Assembly: GCA_022410635.1 (NCBI GenBank)
Contig: JAJVDF010000357.1
Coordinates: 389,893 to 453,892, forward strand
Origin: Tretioscincus oriximinensis
Lineage: Eukaryota > Chordata > Lepidosauria > Squamata > Gymnophthalmidae
Length of the DNA stretch: 64,000 bases
Reading direction: 5' to 3'
Under the pieces are notes generated by a model. That model had not been told where the DNA came from. It worked only from the letters and a program-made list of their open reading frames with translations, and did no database searches. This document shows, piece after piece, positions 24,518-64,000 of the stretch. The stretch's first letter is position 1, and every line of letters begins with the position of its first letter. Position numbers and translations under genes: made by a program.

Positions 24518-25069
24518 TTTGCATCTGAGAGAGAGAAGAGAATGGTGCTCATAGAAGGAAAGCACAACTCTCTTGCTTTCAATTGCAGGCTCTTCTGTCA
24601 AAACAAAGAACTTGGAGATTCTGAGTTTTCAGTGTTGTGAACTGGAGCACGTTTTCTTGTTTCTTTGGAAGACCTGGTGTGAACAATTTTTGTAAATATG
24701 CATTTAGTGCTCTGAAACGAAGGCATGTTTCCACAAGTCTAACATGACTTTCAAGTCTTATTAGGCTTCCATGACTACCCCACCACACCTAGGCTCTCTT
24801 CAGATGGCTGTAGAAAACTCTATTTTTAGCAATAATTTGAAGTAAAGCTTATCTGGAATAATTGCTAAAAGCTCAGATAGCTAAGCAGGGGCACAGGTAG
24901 TGCACTAGTTTCTCATTAGTTGACATGCACATCCAGGTAATTTGCAGATATGAAATATGCAGATACCCATGCAAAGTGACTGTTTTCTCCAGCAGACATT
25001 GTGCTACTAGGGAGCCACAATGTAGTTTTTGTGCTATTCAATGACCATCCTTGTACATGTTTAGCAAAC

Positions 25070-25235
25070 TCGTGGAAGCCGCCCCTCTTTAACCTATCCT
25101 TTGTTTGAAAAAACAGCTCTCTTTTCCCTACTTTCTGGTATGGTTTTAAATATGTTAGCTCTGTTTTTATTGTCAACCATCCTGAGACCTTTGGGTATAG
25201 GGTATAGAAGTGTAAATAAATAAGTAAATAAAATA
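25070..25235 (+). mobile_element. L2-type LINE 3' end
   Basis: Matches 3715-3870, with the terminal phrase 'ccctgagacctttgggtata' in related form and an (AAATAAAT) tail. Confidence 0.65.
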
Positions 25236-26557
25236 TCCTATCTTATATGGAGTGACCCTGGTCACACATGTAGTTTTAAAATGCTTTCAGTCCTGAAGAG
25301 TTGGACTAAATCAACACTAATTCTTCATGTACTTTGCCACAGTTACTTATGCAACTGCCACACAGCTTTACATAATGGCATTTTAAACCCTGCCTGGATG
25401 TGGTTGTAGTATGCCTGTTGGTTCTAGTATTGGGTAGTAAAGGTATTTTTTATCTCACAACTTTTATCACACCGTGCNTCATTTATATACCAAGCCGGTC
25501 ACCTATTGAATGATGTCTTTCGAGGCTGAGGTAATGCCAACTTCAGCCTGCTCTGATTTTCTTCAAAGACCAAATACTCTGCAATCAATTAAATTCCAGG
25601 CCCAATATTTTACGGCTAGCAGGAATGAATGCACTTACACCGATCAGCTTGGCAGAGAAGCAGGCACTGGGTCTAATTTATTTTCCCTCTTAGTCAGTAG
25701 GAGTGATGACAGTGTACTGAAGGCATCACATCCAATGTTGAAGCAAATGCTGCAGTGTATCTTTGAGGGAGCGTTTCAGACTTTTCTAACAAGGCTGCAA
25801 AGACACTTGTCACAAAATAGGCCGCGAGTTCATTTTTTTCCACACACCAGCTTTAAAGAGATCTTTGGCCCTCTGTTAAGGACATCTCAAGAGCTTATAC
25901 ACAGGCCACTGCNAGGGAACGGATCAACAAAGATGGATGCTTTCTGGGCAATATGTCTGGGATAAAGGAGGCTTCTCATCAGCATCCTCTATCTTAGAAA
26001 AGATAAAAGGCCCACTGGCTCCCCTGGGTATACAAACCGTCAGGTCACGCCACCAGCCCTGTCAGGCCCTCTGCTGTGGGGGGAGAGATGTGGATGTGGC
26101 CACAAAGATCCTTCATTTGGTAGCTAACTGACAGGATGGTGGTTGCTATGGGGATGCTTCCAGGCCCCAGTTGCTAAGTGATGGAACTCCTCGTAATACA
26201 GGATTGTTGAATGTGAGATGTTCTCGAGAGGGTGGGTGTGCCGAGATAAAAACAACTGTTTTGGAAAGAATTGGGAGTATAATGATTAATGAAAGCTGGG
26301 CTCTATATGTATGGACCGGGTGCCAGTTGTCAACAATAACAAACGCCCAACTTCTGGCTTTTTCAAATTCCAGCAACATTTTTGTTTCTGGATTTACAGG
26401 TACCAGTTATAGTTCTACCTGCTTTTCTATGCCGTTTTTTTCACAATCACAAGGGCTTATTTAAAGGCTTGGATGCCTTGCAACTTCACGAAGTAGNAGC
26501 CTCAGCAGTAAAAATGTGAAGAAAATGAATCAGGAGCTGCCATTGTGCTGATAGTGG

Positions 26558-26650
26558 GGCCTGCTGGGAAGTGTAGGGCAAGCAGCAGGCAGCTTCTTTG
26601 GCCTATCCAGCATGGGGGTCTGCCTGGCAGACTACAGCTCCCAGACTGCA
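26558..26650 (-). promoter_or_regulatory. Inverted pair of ZNF143/STAF-like promoter motifs
   Basis: Plus-strand 26631-26650 reads ACTACAGCTCCCAGACTGCA, close to the known SBS motif ACTACAATTCCCAGAATGC. The reverse complement of 26558-26576 reads CTACACTTCCCAGCAGGCC. Such pairs usually mark promoters. The unidentified minus-strand gene is the nearest candidate. Confidence 0.45.
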
Positions 26651-26961
26651 CTGATGATCTAGTCTTAGGCGGGGGGACCCTTTTTCCGCCAGTCTGGGCA
26701 TAGTCCCAGTCCTGCCCATTTCTGCTAATAGGAAGTTGCTTGGGGGACCCGTCTGTAACTCCAGCTCTGCTTATCTGCATAGCAAGGTAAACCATTAATT
26801 TAGGTGATAAGTAAAAGAAGATGCCCAAACTGCAAATATGTAGAAAATTACAGAGATTTTACTTTACTTTAATTTGGGTCTGACAGCAACTTCTTTTGTC
26901 CACGTCAGGATCCAGGTACTTCCACAAAAAATACAATTAAACTTTGGAAATTTCTATACTA

Positions 26962-27262
26962 GTAGTAGTAGAAGAAGAACTTGGTTCTTATACCCCGCTT
27001 TTCTCACCTTTCAAAAGGACTCAAAGCGGCTTACAAGGATATATTTTGCCCGAAGGCTTCCATTCTATCTTCCCCACCAGGCTATGGTGGTTCCCATGTA
27101 TCTACTTGCAGTCAGTTGCAATTTCTTGCAATTCATGCTTTCGAATAGCTGGGTTGGCTAGAGCTACAGGCTAGTGGAAGGTGCTCACCCCTCCCCACGT
27201 CCCACACAGGGCTTCGAAACCCCATCTCCCAGGTGAGAGACGAATTCCTAAGCGACTGAGCT
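26962..27262 (-). repeat. tRNA-derived SINE (TAGCTCAG-type head)
   Basis: The minus strand begins ATAGCTCAGTCGCTTAGGAA, a box A, with a box B-like GGGTTTCGAAGCC downstream. The body ends with 'tataccccgcttttctc' in plus orientation. A direct neighbour copy follows. Confidence 0.75.
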
Positions 27263-27267
27263 ATCCA

Positions 27268-27560
27268 TAGAAGTAGAAGTGGGTTTTTATACCCGTTTTC
27301 GTCACCTGAAGGGACTCAAAGCAGCTNATAAGGTTATTTTTAGCCTGAAGGCTTACATTCTATCTTACCCACCATGCTGTGGTGGTTCCCATTTATCTAG
27401 TCACAATCTGTTGCAATTTCTTGCAATTCTTGCTTTTGAATANCTGGGTTGGCTAAAGCTGCAGGCTAGTAGAAGGCGCTCATCCTTTTCCATGTTCAGC
27501 ACAGGGCTTTGAGACCTGATCTTTGAGATGAAAGACCGGAACTTAGCCAACTAAGCCATT
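27268..27560 (-). repeat. tRNA-derived SINE, second tandem copy
   Basis: Same family and orientation as 26962-27262, separated by a few bases. The head is more diverged (TGGCTTAGTTGGCTAAG). Confidence 0.7.
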
Positions 27561-27564
27561 TTTA

Positions 27565-30300
27565 AAATGTGTTCGCTGCCCCAGTTCACGCCATGGTCAA
27601 AAGAGCGAACAAAGGCTACTGGGCTTGACTGCAGTCTGACTTTCATATGGAAGTAGAGCCCATTTCAATTTCAGCTGCTGGAAAATTGAGGGGGACAAGA
27701 CACTGAGGCATAACAGGCAAGCTTTGGAAAAACTGCTTATGTTGCTAGATTGCTAGCAAACCTAATTCAAGATGCTAATATGGATGCAAGAAGCTCAGAA
27801 ACATGGGAGTTTTCCAACTGGAAATCTTGTCCTAGAGCCCCAAAATGTATNAGATTTTTGTTTTTTACTCATGTGCAAAGCGTGCGTGAATTTTTAAAAT
27901 TTCATGTCAGGGTGCCATACCAAGAAGCAGAGGCTGGAGGTGAAATCATTTGAGATGTCACTTCTAGCCTTGGGGTGCTCTTTTCTGGAAGCAGGGGCTG
28001 GAAGTGACATCACAATGATGTCACTTATGCCCCTGGCAGAATTCTTGGGCACTGGTGTATGAGAACTCATACCTTGTACCAGAGTGAATAATCTGATAAA
28101 ATGTACGATATTCTCAGACACCTCCCACCACTGAGTAAACGGCTTAGTCCACCAACAGCTAAAGAAGTACTTTATTCTGCATAGATGCGTGCCCAGNCCC
28201 TAATTCTGCTAGGTGCCCTAATAACGCTTTTGTTAATATTAATGTTCTCATACATTAAAAATATGCTATCTCGCTAGAAGAACTTCCATGTGGTGATTTT
28301 CAGCGTATTATTTGAATTCAACTCCTGGAAACCTTTCCATGGCATTTTTCTCTATGATTGTATACTACCAGAATGATGAGATGTGGTACTCCGCTAGTAT
28401 TATTTGAAAAGCAGATTAAGCTCATTGTTCAGATAATCAAAGATTTTTGCCACTCTTAGTGGCCTTCTAATCTTCTATTTTTGCTTCTCTAATCCTGTAA
28501 CTCAAAATTTAAATTATGGAGCAACTGGCGGTCAGAACAGTTGCCTTTATTCATACTTTTTGCTAAGGTCTTTATTATCTTCTAGACTGATAATACTTAA
28601 CCACACTTTCATATTTTGAATTTCATATTTTGAANGTTATAATTTTGTCCTAGTCTGTGATTTGCTTTTAATTCTCCTGACCACTGGGATGGTTGAAACA
28701 TAAAAGAAAATATAATTTAGGTTTCCTCCGTTATATTTAAGTTACAAGGGTGTGGCTAGTCTCAGAGAAGGAAACTTTAGGATTCGNTTATATTGCTGTT
28801 ATTGCTTGAGTTACTCCCATCCCCAAAGAGACAGATACTATTTTTCGCTTTTAAATATTCAACATTTTTATTAAAAGATTTCTCACCCCACCCCAAAATC
28901 CATCCTCTAGGGAGCAACCAACTCCAGTTTTTTTCTTCTCTTTTCATTGTTCTGCCCTTCCAAATAAAATTCAAGCTTCCCCAACCCATCCCTGTTTGTT
29001 TTTAAAAAGTGTTTTATTTTCTAATACATTCCATAGGACACATATGTCTAAGTTTTCCCCCAACATTTTTTCTTCATATATAAAAAAAGACATACACACA
29101 TACATACACACACTCACATTAGTTTTTAATCACCCACACAGAGGGAGACAGGAAATAAATGGGGGCAGGAGAAGAGGGAAGCGCAAAATGAAAAAAAAAA
29201 AAAGACAAGGAGAGAGGTAATCTGTACATGGGGAAAGTTATGGCACCAAAAAACAGAGATTAAAAAAAAAGGATTAATTATTATAATACATCAAGCCCCT
29301 CCAGCCCCTAACCCTCCCCATAACCCCATTTCCCAATCCCAGGCAGGCAGAAATCACTAACTGAACATCTTGAAGTAACAAAAGTTCCCATTTCTTACCC
29401 CTCCCACCCTGTTTTTATTTTTTGTTTCAGACAGTGGCCTTAATTTCAATTAGAAAATTCATACTGAGAATTTTGGAAGATGGTTCTGGGAGAAACCTGC
29501 TTTGTTAAGAGACCGGTACGTTTTGGTAAGTAAATCATTATGGTTGGCGCTGAACTATTACCTGTAAGGTGGAATTGTGAAATAAGANTGGTGCATTTCA
29601 TAGGAGGAAGGGATTTATGGGGTCATGTGCTCAAGAGAAGAAATCTACTTCTAGTTATTTTTTCAATAATGGAAAATGAGTTTGCTTTTAAAAAGAAAGA
29701 AACGTGCACTTCTGTGCATTTTTTATACTCATTTTCCTTCCCTAAGCTGTCCGTAAAAGTCTGGAAGAGTTCTCCATTTTTGGATTCAACTCCATGATCC
29801 TTTGCCAAATAACCATTGGTCTCCTTGGCTAAAGTTCATAAGAGATTTAATCTAAAGGGCCACCCTTTCTAAACTCTGCCATTTTGCATTATGAGGAATG
29901 GTTTTCATAGCCCCATGTTCCCCAGTTGAGGTAAACTTCCTTTAATTCAGCAGGAAGTAACTATAATGTTGAATTTCTCTTTAATCTTATCACGCCTCTT
30001 CAAAAGATGGGAAACTTGGATTTCTCCCATATACCTGGAAACATAAAAGGGACTTAGAGCTCCCTTTGTATACCCAACTTATTGTGGCCTCCTAACCTAA
30101 GGAAACTGAGGCATCAATCACACAGAGGTGCTGGGAGTCTTCTTACACCCTCCAGTTTCAAAATGCGGGTGCAAGACTCCACATGGCTGAATTACTTNCA
30201 AGAAGGAAAAAAACTTCCTTATTTGGACACAATAGTAGTGTAGCAGACAAGCAATCCTAAACTAGCTTATTTATTACTGGCAAGGATGGGTTCAGCCATT
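27565..30300. other. Intergenic, no gene supported
   Basis: AT-rich DNA with an A-rich tract at 29190-29215 and an (AC)n microsatellite at 29091-29118. Confidence 0.4.
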
Positions 30301-30735
30301 TCATCTGACCTGAAATTCCAAGAGCTGCATTTCAGCAATGGCTTTAGCTAGCACTTCAGCCTCTTTTTTTTCTGACACTTCCGGTACGTTGTGTTGACAT
30401 CTGAAAACGTTACCTTCTGCAACTGTCTGAGTAAGGTATCTTAAAACACCTTCTCCCAGTGAAGATCCTCCATTTCTAACTTTTTGTATTTGTGCTCCAG
30501 TTCTGAACCTCAATCCCATCAGGTTTTTCCTCTAACCAAGGTGAAGATAGTGCTGCAATTTTACCTCAAGTTTCTGTTTTAACAGAGAGTTGGAACGTTC
30601 AATTCCCTTGCTCTTAATTAAAATGGCTTTGTCAGCATCAGGAACTGTTTTTTTTATCGCTGGTGGGGATATTTCTAGACCTAAGGAGTTAATAAAGAAT
30701 TTCCAACCCCCATTGGAAGAGTTCTGAACAGAGGA
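30301..30735 (-). pseudogene. Degenerate coding-like segment just past TAOK2
   Basis: The minus strand is open from about 30735 (NSSNGGWKFFINSLGLEISP, then AILIKSKGIERSNSLLKQKL), meets a stop, and resumes (VLRYLTQTVAEGNVFRCQHN, ending ALAKAIAEMQLLEF-like). Charged, helical composition suggests a coiled-coil protein remnant, but no family was recognised and there are shifts between frames. It could be a processed pseudogene or an unknown short gene. Confidence 0.3.
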
Positions 30736-30760
30736 GGAAAAAAGGTCAATCGACTCACTG

Positions 30761-30766
30761 TTTATT
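30761..30766 (-). terminator. TAOK2: Likely TAOK2 beta polyadenylation signal
   Basis: AATAAA on the gene strand in 'CAATAAACAG', about 1.7 kb after the beta stop. Confidence 0.45.
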
Positions 30767-32438
30767 GTGGTACTTGGACCCTGATCCCAAACCCTGGGTA
30801 TCTGACCTTGGGGGCTTGTTCATACTGGGCATTTGGTTAACTTAGGACTTTCTGGAAAGGAAAAACAAGGAGAAGAAAGGGAAATGGGAAAGAAGTGGAC
30901 TGAGGAAAATTTTTGGTACATGAATTCTTAATTGGGGGGGCATCCTTAGGTCTGCTGGACATATGGATTCTGCAGTAGGTCTCTAATGTGCAAGAGTGAA
31001 GACAATGCTTCAATTTTGGCGAGTTGAAACTGTGTTGTGGAGTGCTTGTTAGCAACGTGGAGAAAAGACTGGTGGACAATATGGTGAGAGAAAGGAGGCA
31101 TGTATCTGTATAAGAAGAGGAAGAACCAACCACAGTGGGACATGTTCCACATCCCACCATTCTTCGCCAAAGAAGGATCTGGATCTTCCAGACATGGGCC
31201 AGGAAACAAAATATAAGCATTCGGAGCAGGGAGGGTTGCAATCTAAAGATCCAGTATTACAGGAACAGGAAGGTGTCATTTACTCCTAGGTGGGGAAGAA
31301 AGATATGTCATTGATATGGGTGAGAGGAGACCGATTCCATACAAGATCCCTTGGGCTGGTCTGGGCTTAGATCCACATCTCAAAACAGACAAAAAGGATG
31401 GGTAAGCATTGGGCACTGCTTCCAATCTACATTCTGGTTCATGACAGGAATGTGAGGAGTGGTCCAGATGCCGTTTTCCTCTCCATCCTTTGGGACCAGT
31501 GAGGTGCCAAGACAGCCTCAGGACTTGGAAGAAGCCGTCTCTCTGAGAAATGGGGCAAAGCAAGTTAAGAGTCTTGAGCAGCTTGCAATTTACACTTCCC
31601 ACAGACCATGGTGAGGTAAGGAGGATTCTGGAAGTGGAAAATGGTCCAGAAGCAATTGGATTCTATTATCTCTTGCCTGTGAAAGTGAGCAGGATCAAAA
31701 ACTACTGTCCACATTGTAGGAAGGATGCAAAGTTCTTCACTGTCACTCTGATAATTCTATGCATGCACATTGATGACCACCACCAATAGCAATCAAGGTT
31801 TCTTCCAAAATCCATGCCCATTGCTTTAACTTCTCGATATTTGAATTAAGGAGCCACGATGCAGGCGGCAAAGAGCACGTTCTCCGAGTCTAATCACAGT
31901 ACATGGGCAAACTAGGGGTGCACAATCAAGAATTATGGATTAGATGCGATGTAGGGCTTTTCTTCTTGCTCTTCCCAACACCGAGAGGATGCAGACACAC
32001 CCTGAAGATGCCATTTAGTATCGCCATGGGGTCAATGCCTCTCTTCATCTGCAGATTGTGATGACGCTGGGGGAGCAATGGACAATTGGTGAGGTAACCC
32101 CCGATTGCCATTATCATGTCCACTGCTTTGGTGTTTCCATCCATTTGGCGAGGGATTGGAAGCCACAATCAGAGGAGGCACCAGCTATGTTCTAGAGGAC
32201 AAGAATCCAACCTTCTCTCACAGTCCAATCTTCTGTGTCTCTGTGCTTGCAGGATGGTGGCAAGTCAAAGGCCACAGATGACGACTGAGGGAGCCTTCCA
32301 CTGTGGTCCAGTTTCACAGCACCTCCCTCTTTTAGCTTGTTATACCCTGGCAAACATGACCCGCTTCCCCTTCCCCTCGCCATCAGCCATTCCCCCACTT
32401 CCCCTCAGGCAATGTTTCCCTATTCTTTCCCAATGGCC
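30767..32438 (-). other. TAOK2: Presumed TAOK2 beta 3' untranslated region
   Basis: Continuous, repeat-poor sequence between the beta stop and a polyadenylation signal. Open frames here have no similarity or splice context. Confidence 0.45.
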
Positions 32439-60411
<27,973 letters not shown>

Positions 60412-60452
60412 GGCGGCCGTGAAGAGAGCTGGGTCTCACCTTTGCTCTTCTC
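60412..60452 (-). other. TAOK2: TAOK2 5' untranslated part of the first coding exon
   Basis: Bounded upstream by a plausible acceptor (CACCTTAG), implying a further noncoding exon upstream that I did not find. Confidence 0.5.
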
Positions 60453-60629
60453 CTAAGGTGAAAGAAACAGGGATTACCAACATTACTGAAAATAGAGTGT
60501 GATACGATGGCACAGGATGCAGCAATTCAACTGGTGATGTTCAAGTCCCAGTCTAGCAGTTTACTAAGAACCCCTTAGTGAAAGGAGAATACATAATATA
60601 CAATAAAGGGCAACAAAAATGATCAAGTC

Positions 60630-61330
60630 ACCGGAGCACCTACAAATGGCATTTCAGGGGCACTACCTGTTGCTCCATCCCGAAGGCAGCATCCAGANAT
60701 CCATCCTAGTAGCCATTTACGCCCTTGGTGTCCAGACCTGTCTAGACCTGTCTTGAAGCTATACAAGCTGTTAAGCTACCACCACCTCTTCAGGAAGTAA
60801 ATTCCACAGGCCGATGACTCTCTGGGTGAAAAAATGCTTTCCTTTGTTCCCACTTTTATGCCCTTCAGTTTCAAGGAGTGCCCTCTTGGTCCTAGTGTTG
60901 TGTGATAGATAAAACATTTTTCTCTATTCACCCTATCAATTCCATGCATGATTTTGTACACTTCAATCAGATCACCACTCAAACGTCACCTTTTAAGGCT
61001 GAAGAGGTCCAGACGTTGCAGCCTTGCTTCGTAAGGGAGGTGCTCCAGACCCTTGATCATTTTTGTTGCCCTTTTCTGCACCTTCTCCAGTTCCAAAATA
61101 TCCCTCTTGAGATGTGGTGACCAGAATTGAACACAGTATTCCAAATGTGGCCTCACCACAGATTTATAAAGAGGCAAAACAACATTTGCTGACTTGTTTT
61201 CGATTCCTTTCCTAATTATCCCCAACGTGGAATTTGCTTTTTTTGCTGCTGATTTTGACATCTTCATTGAAATGTCCACCAACCCCCCAAGATCCTTTTC
61301 TTGCTCAGTCACAGAAAGCTTGGTTCCCAT
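60630..61330 (-). mobile_element. CR1 LINE 3' region
   Basis: The minus strand encodes [20 protein letters not shown] and the reverse transcriptase tail. The 3' end lacks the TTCTTATG tail, so it is cut on both sides. Confidence 0.8.
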
Positions 61331-61339
61331 CAGTTGGTA

Positions 61340-62877
61340 AAATAATCCACTTGGAATCAATAATCCACTTAGAAAATTTGCATTTGCCTTACCAGGTTGT
61401 TATATAAACCAGTAGATTGCGAGTTTTAAAGCTGGCTATTCAGAAAGGTTTATTAGGAAAATCAACTATTGAACTGCTACATAAGGCTATGCAGAAAAGC
61501 CTGTGCTGTGTGGATAGTTCTTGCAAAAAGCTGTGAGGGTGACAGGTGACAGGAAACTATCCAATGGCGTTTTAAAGGAGGGACTACTGTACTTCCGCTT
61601 GACAGCCAGTAAACAAAATGAAACTNTGTGTTACATGATCGGAAAATCTCATGTGACAGAAGCTGATAATGGCAAAATTCATAATATATTGCAAATATAT
61701 AAATACAAGGAGCANTAAAATGGGTAAACTGATAAGATAGATTATCAGGAAATTCAAGTACAAACAAATGTCATGTAGATACAGCCTAAGATTCATCAGT
61801 TCCTATAGGTAGTAACTGCTTTGTATTATATGGGTTTGTATTAGAAAGATCTCATAACTAGTTTGATATATTTCCATTTATTATTGTTCCCACAAATATT
61901 TATATAAATACAGTAAATACACCATTTCTGTTTGGCCTCTAAAGTTAAACCCTGAAATGAGAACAAAAAAAATCAGAACCATGTATCATCTGTTTCTATG
62001 CTCTTCAATTCTCAAATTACAAACTATCAAAAGTGGCATTCAAGTATCTTAAAACATGTATTAAATTTATGTACCACGGATTTTGGATGACTCAGTGCCA
62101 CATGCAAAAAAAAGAAAATAGCAAGCACAACCACTTTTATTTACAGGATTACCATTTTTATTCCTTTCTCTTACACAGAACCACGTATGATTCGAAATTG
62201 GAAACACAACAGCTACAATCTCAGGAAATATAAATTTTGTCTTGTCTCACTCACCCTCACTTCTGTTCCAACTGAAGGACATCTTACTCTTAGGGAAAGA
62301 TAAGCATAAGGATCAGCCCTGCCCACCAATCCCTTTATGATTTCCTGTCTCCCAGAGATAAGACAGCACTTTCACCCTCTTGTTTTCTTTTAGGTTTCCT
62401 TCAGCGTGCAAAGAAGTTGGTTTTGAAGCACCATAAGGAAGAAGGTTCAGCAAAGGAGATTTTGAAGATATTTGCTGAAAAAACTGTAATTTTGGTATTC
62501 CTCAACAAAATTCAGGTATATTTATTTATCATATGAAAAAAATTAGTATTTGCACAGCAAAATTGATTAATGGAGAGTCTCATCATGTGATAAAGCTGTT
62601 CTCCAGAGATAGAGGGATATTAATTTGATATAAGATTTATCACATAAGGCTCTGGGAAGGCAAAGGAAGGCAGGGTGTAACTTTGNTGTATAAGAATTGT
62701 ATAAATAGATTTCTTGCAGAAAAAAGAGTTCTATGCAAATTTGTGTTACTAATAAACTAGAAACTCTATTCATTTTTCTATCCCACTCTTTTCCTGAGGA
62801 CCTTAGAGCAGGTCACAACATTATCACTATAAAAACAGATTGAATAGATTAAATAAAATGACAGTGCTTGCATTGGG
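61340..62877. other. DNA upstream of TAOK2, nothing recognised
   Basis: AT-rich. No exon, promoter or named repeat could be supported. Confidence 0.4.
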
Positions 62878-62885
62878 CCTAGGTG

Positions 62886-63535
62886 TAGGGCTGCCATATT
62901 TTGGCAGCCCAAACCGGGACGGGGCGGGGGTGCGTGCAGGCACGTGCACACGCGCGCATACGGACGCTTGTAATGAGACAAGCAGAACCTCTCTTCTGCC
63001 TGTCTCACCACAAGCGTCTGTGTGCGCGTGCGCGCATNGCTTCTCCAATGCTGGAGGCGGGGTTTCGCACNCCTCCTAGCACGCCAAGTTGCCTCCATCG
63101 GAGGAAAAATGCCTGGGTTTGTGACAGTAGAACAGAACTGTCTTTCTGTCACAAACCCAGGCGTTTTTCCTCTGCTGGTGGCAAGTTGGCACACTTTGCA
63201 AGCAGGCGCGCGAAACCCCGCCTCCAGCACTGGAGAGCGACGCGCATGTGCACACANACACTTGTGGTGAGACAGGCAGAAGAGAGGTTCTGCCTGTCTC
63301 ACTACAAGCATCCATTTGCACATGTGTGCATGCGCCCCCACCCCGTCCCGGTTTTGNGCTGCCAAAATATGGCTCTCACGGCTGTTTTGCCTTTAAAATC
63401 CTGCATTTTTACATTTCTTGATGCAGCATCAGGGAATGTAAAAATCCGGGATTTTGTGTTAAAACCCGGAGGGGACTATATTTTAGTCCCCCAAACCGGG
63501 ATTGTCCCACTTTCCCGGAACATATGGCAACCTTA
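62886..63535. mobile_element. hAT-like non-autonomous element, inverted relative to 56739-57319
   Basis: 650 bases with ends TAGGGCTGCCATA and TATGGCAACCTTA. Flanked by CCTAGGTG (62878-62885) and GCTAGGTG (63536-63543), a 7-of-8 target duplication. Same internal hairpin and CpG-rich body as the other copy. Confidence 0.82.
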
Positions 63536-63543
63536 GCTAGGTG

Positions 63544-64000
63544 TGATGTGTTTCCTCAACTGAAGGTCAGTTTAAACAACTGTGTCTTCACACATGCAAT
63601 GAGAATGAGAATGCAATGAGAATGGCCACTATTTCTCAGAGGGAGACTATTCCATAATCCAGGAACTACCACTGAGAAAGCCCTTCCACACAACCCTGTC
63701 CTTTTAACAGCTGAAGTTGGTGAAATGGGCAGATTTTAGATTGGAGGAGAGTCTATGAGATGAAACAGTTCTTCAGTAAGGACTCACTTTTGTCACATAT
63801 TTATGTCTCACTTTTGCAATTAAAAAAATAAATGGTTTGTACGATTCCTGAGGCTTCTCACCCTGACATGGCCATTTCTAGTCTTATTTAGCTTTAACAG
63901 GTAGACCCTTCTTTTCTACTTAGACATTGGCCCAGAGAGAAATGAACTATATATTTATGTACAGAAAATATAATCTGGACATTATTTGCTCTGCTCTAGG
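63544..64000. other. Right edge, nothing recognised
   Basis: No supported gene or repeat. Any TAOK2 first noncoding exon here was not recognisable. Confidence 0.35.

Noticed and set aside
26166..26379. Possible exon on either strand near 26.2-26.4 kb
   Set aside because: No splice-site pair or homology could be supported.
62778..63536. 195- and 211-codon frames on both strands, Cys/Arg-rich
   Set aside because: They fall within a hAT-like element whose inverted halves keep both strands open. No transposase motif.

Overview
This window is vertebrate nuclear DNA. Genes are split into short exons with GT-AG introns. The intervening DNA is full of 5'-truncated CR1, L2 and L1 LINE ends, tRNA-derived SINEs and many small palindromic DNA transposons. 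The repeat mix points to a squamate reptile (lizard, possibly a gecko); this is inference from repeat style and protein similarity, not a database match.

Two genes can be named, both on the minus strand. CDIPT (phosphatidylinositol synthase) lies at 1626-10406 in six coding exons that join in phase to a 212-residue protein with the full CDP-alcohol phosphotransferase motif. TAOK2 (TAO kinase 2) fills 32439-60411. Fifteen shared exons encode the STE20-type kinase domain and the coiled coils. The gene then has two alternative ends: a long exon 16 (43791-45917) encoding a multi-pass membrane tail (alpha form, 1345 residues), or an internal donor in exon 16 joined to three downstream exons ending at 32439 (beta form, 1018 residues). 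All exon junctions were checked for phase.

Between them, at about 12.5-26.6 kb, are exon-like open segments on the minus strand that I could not identify. They start near 24.5 kb, end with a serine-rich tail at 13104, and lie downstream of an inverted pair of ZNF143-like promoter motifs. In mammals SEZ6L2, ASPHD1, KCTD13 and TMEM219 lie between CDIPT and TAOK2; none of these was recognised here.

The rest is repeats. Several insertions have readable target-site duplications: hAT-like elements at 15705-16090, 56739-57319 and 62886-63535, mariner-like palindromes at 4142-4219 and 49354-49562, a solo LTR inside a SINE at 47150-47823, and an L1 inside a CR1 at about 6283-7195. The most striking unexplained structure is an almost perfect palindrome at 52890-53014 inside a TAOK2 intron. 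It sits within a potential cryptic exon with good splice sites on both sides. I found no rRNA, CRISPR, operon or viral gene system.
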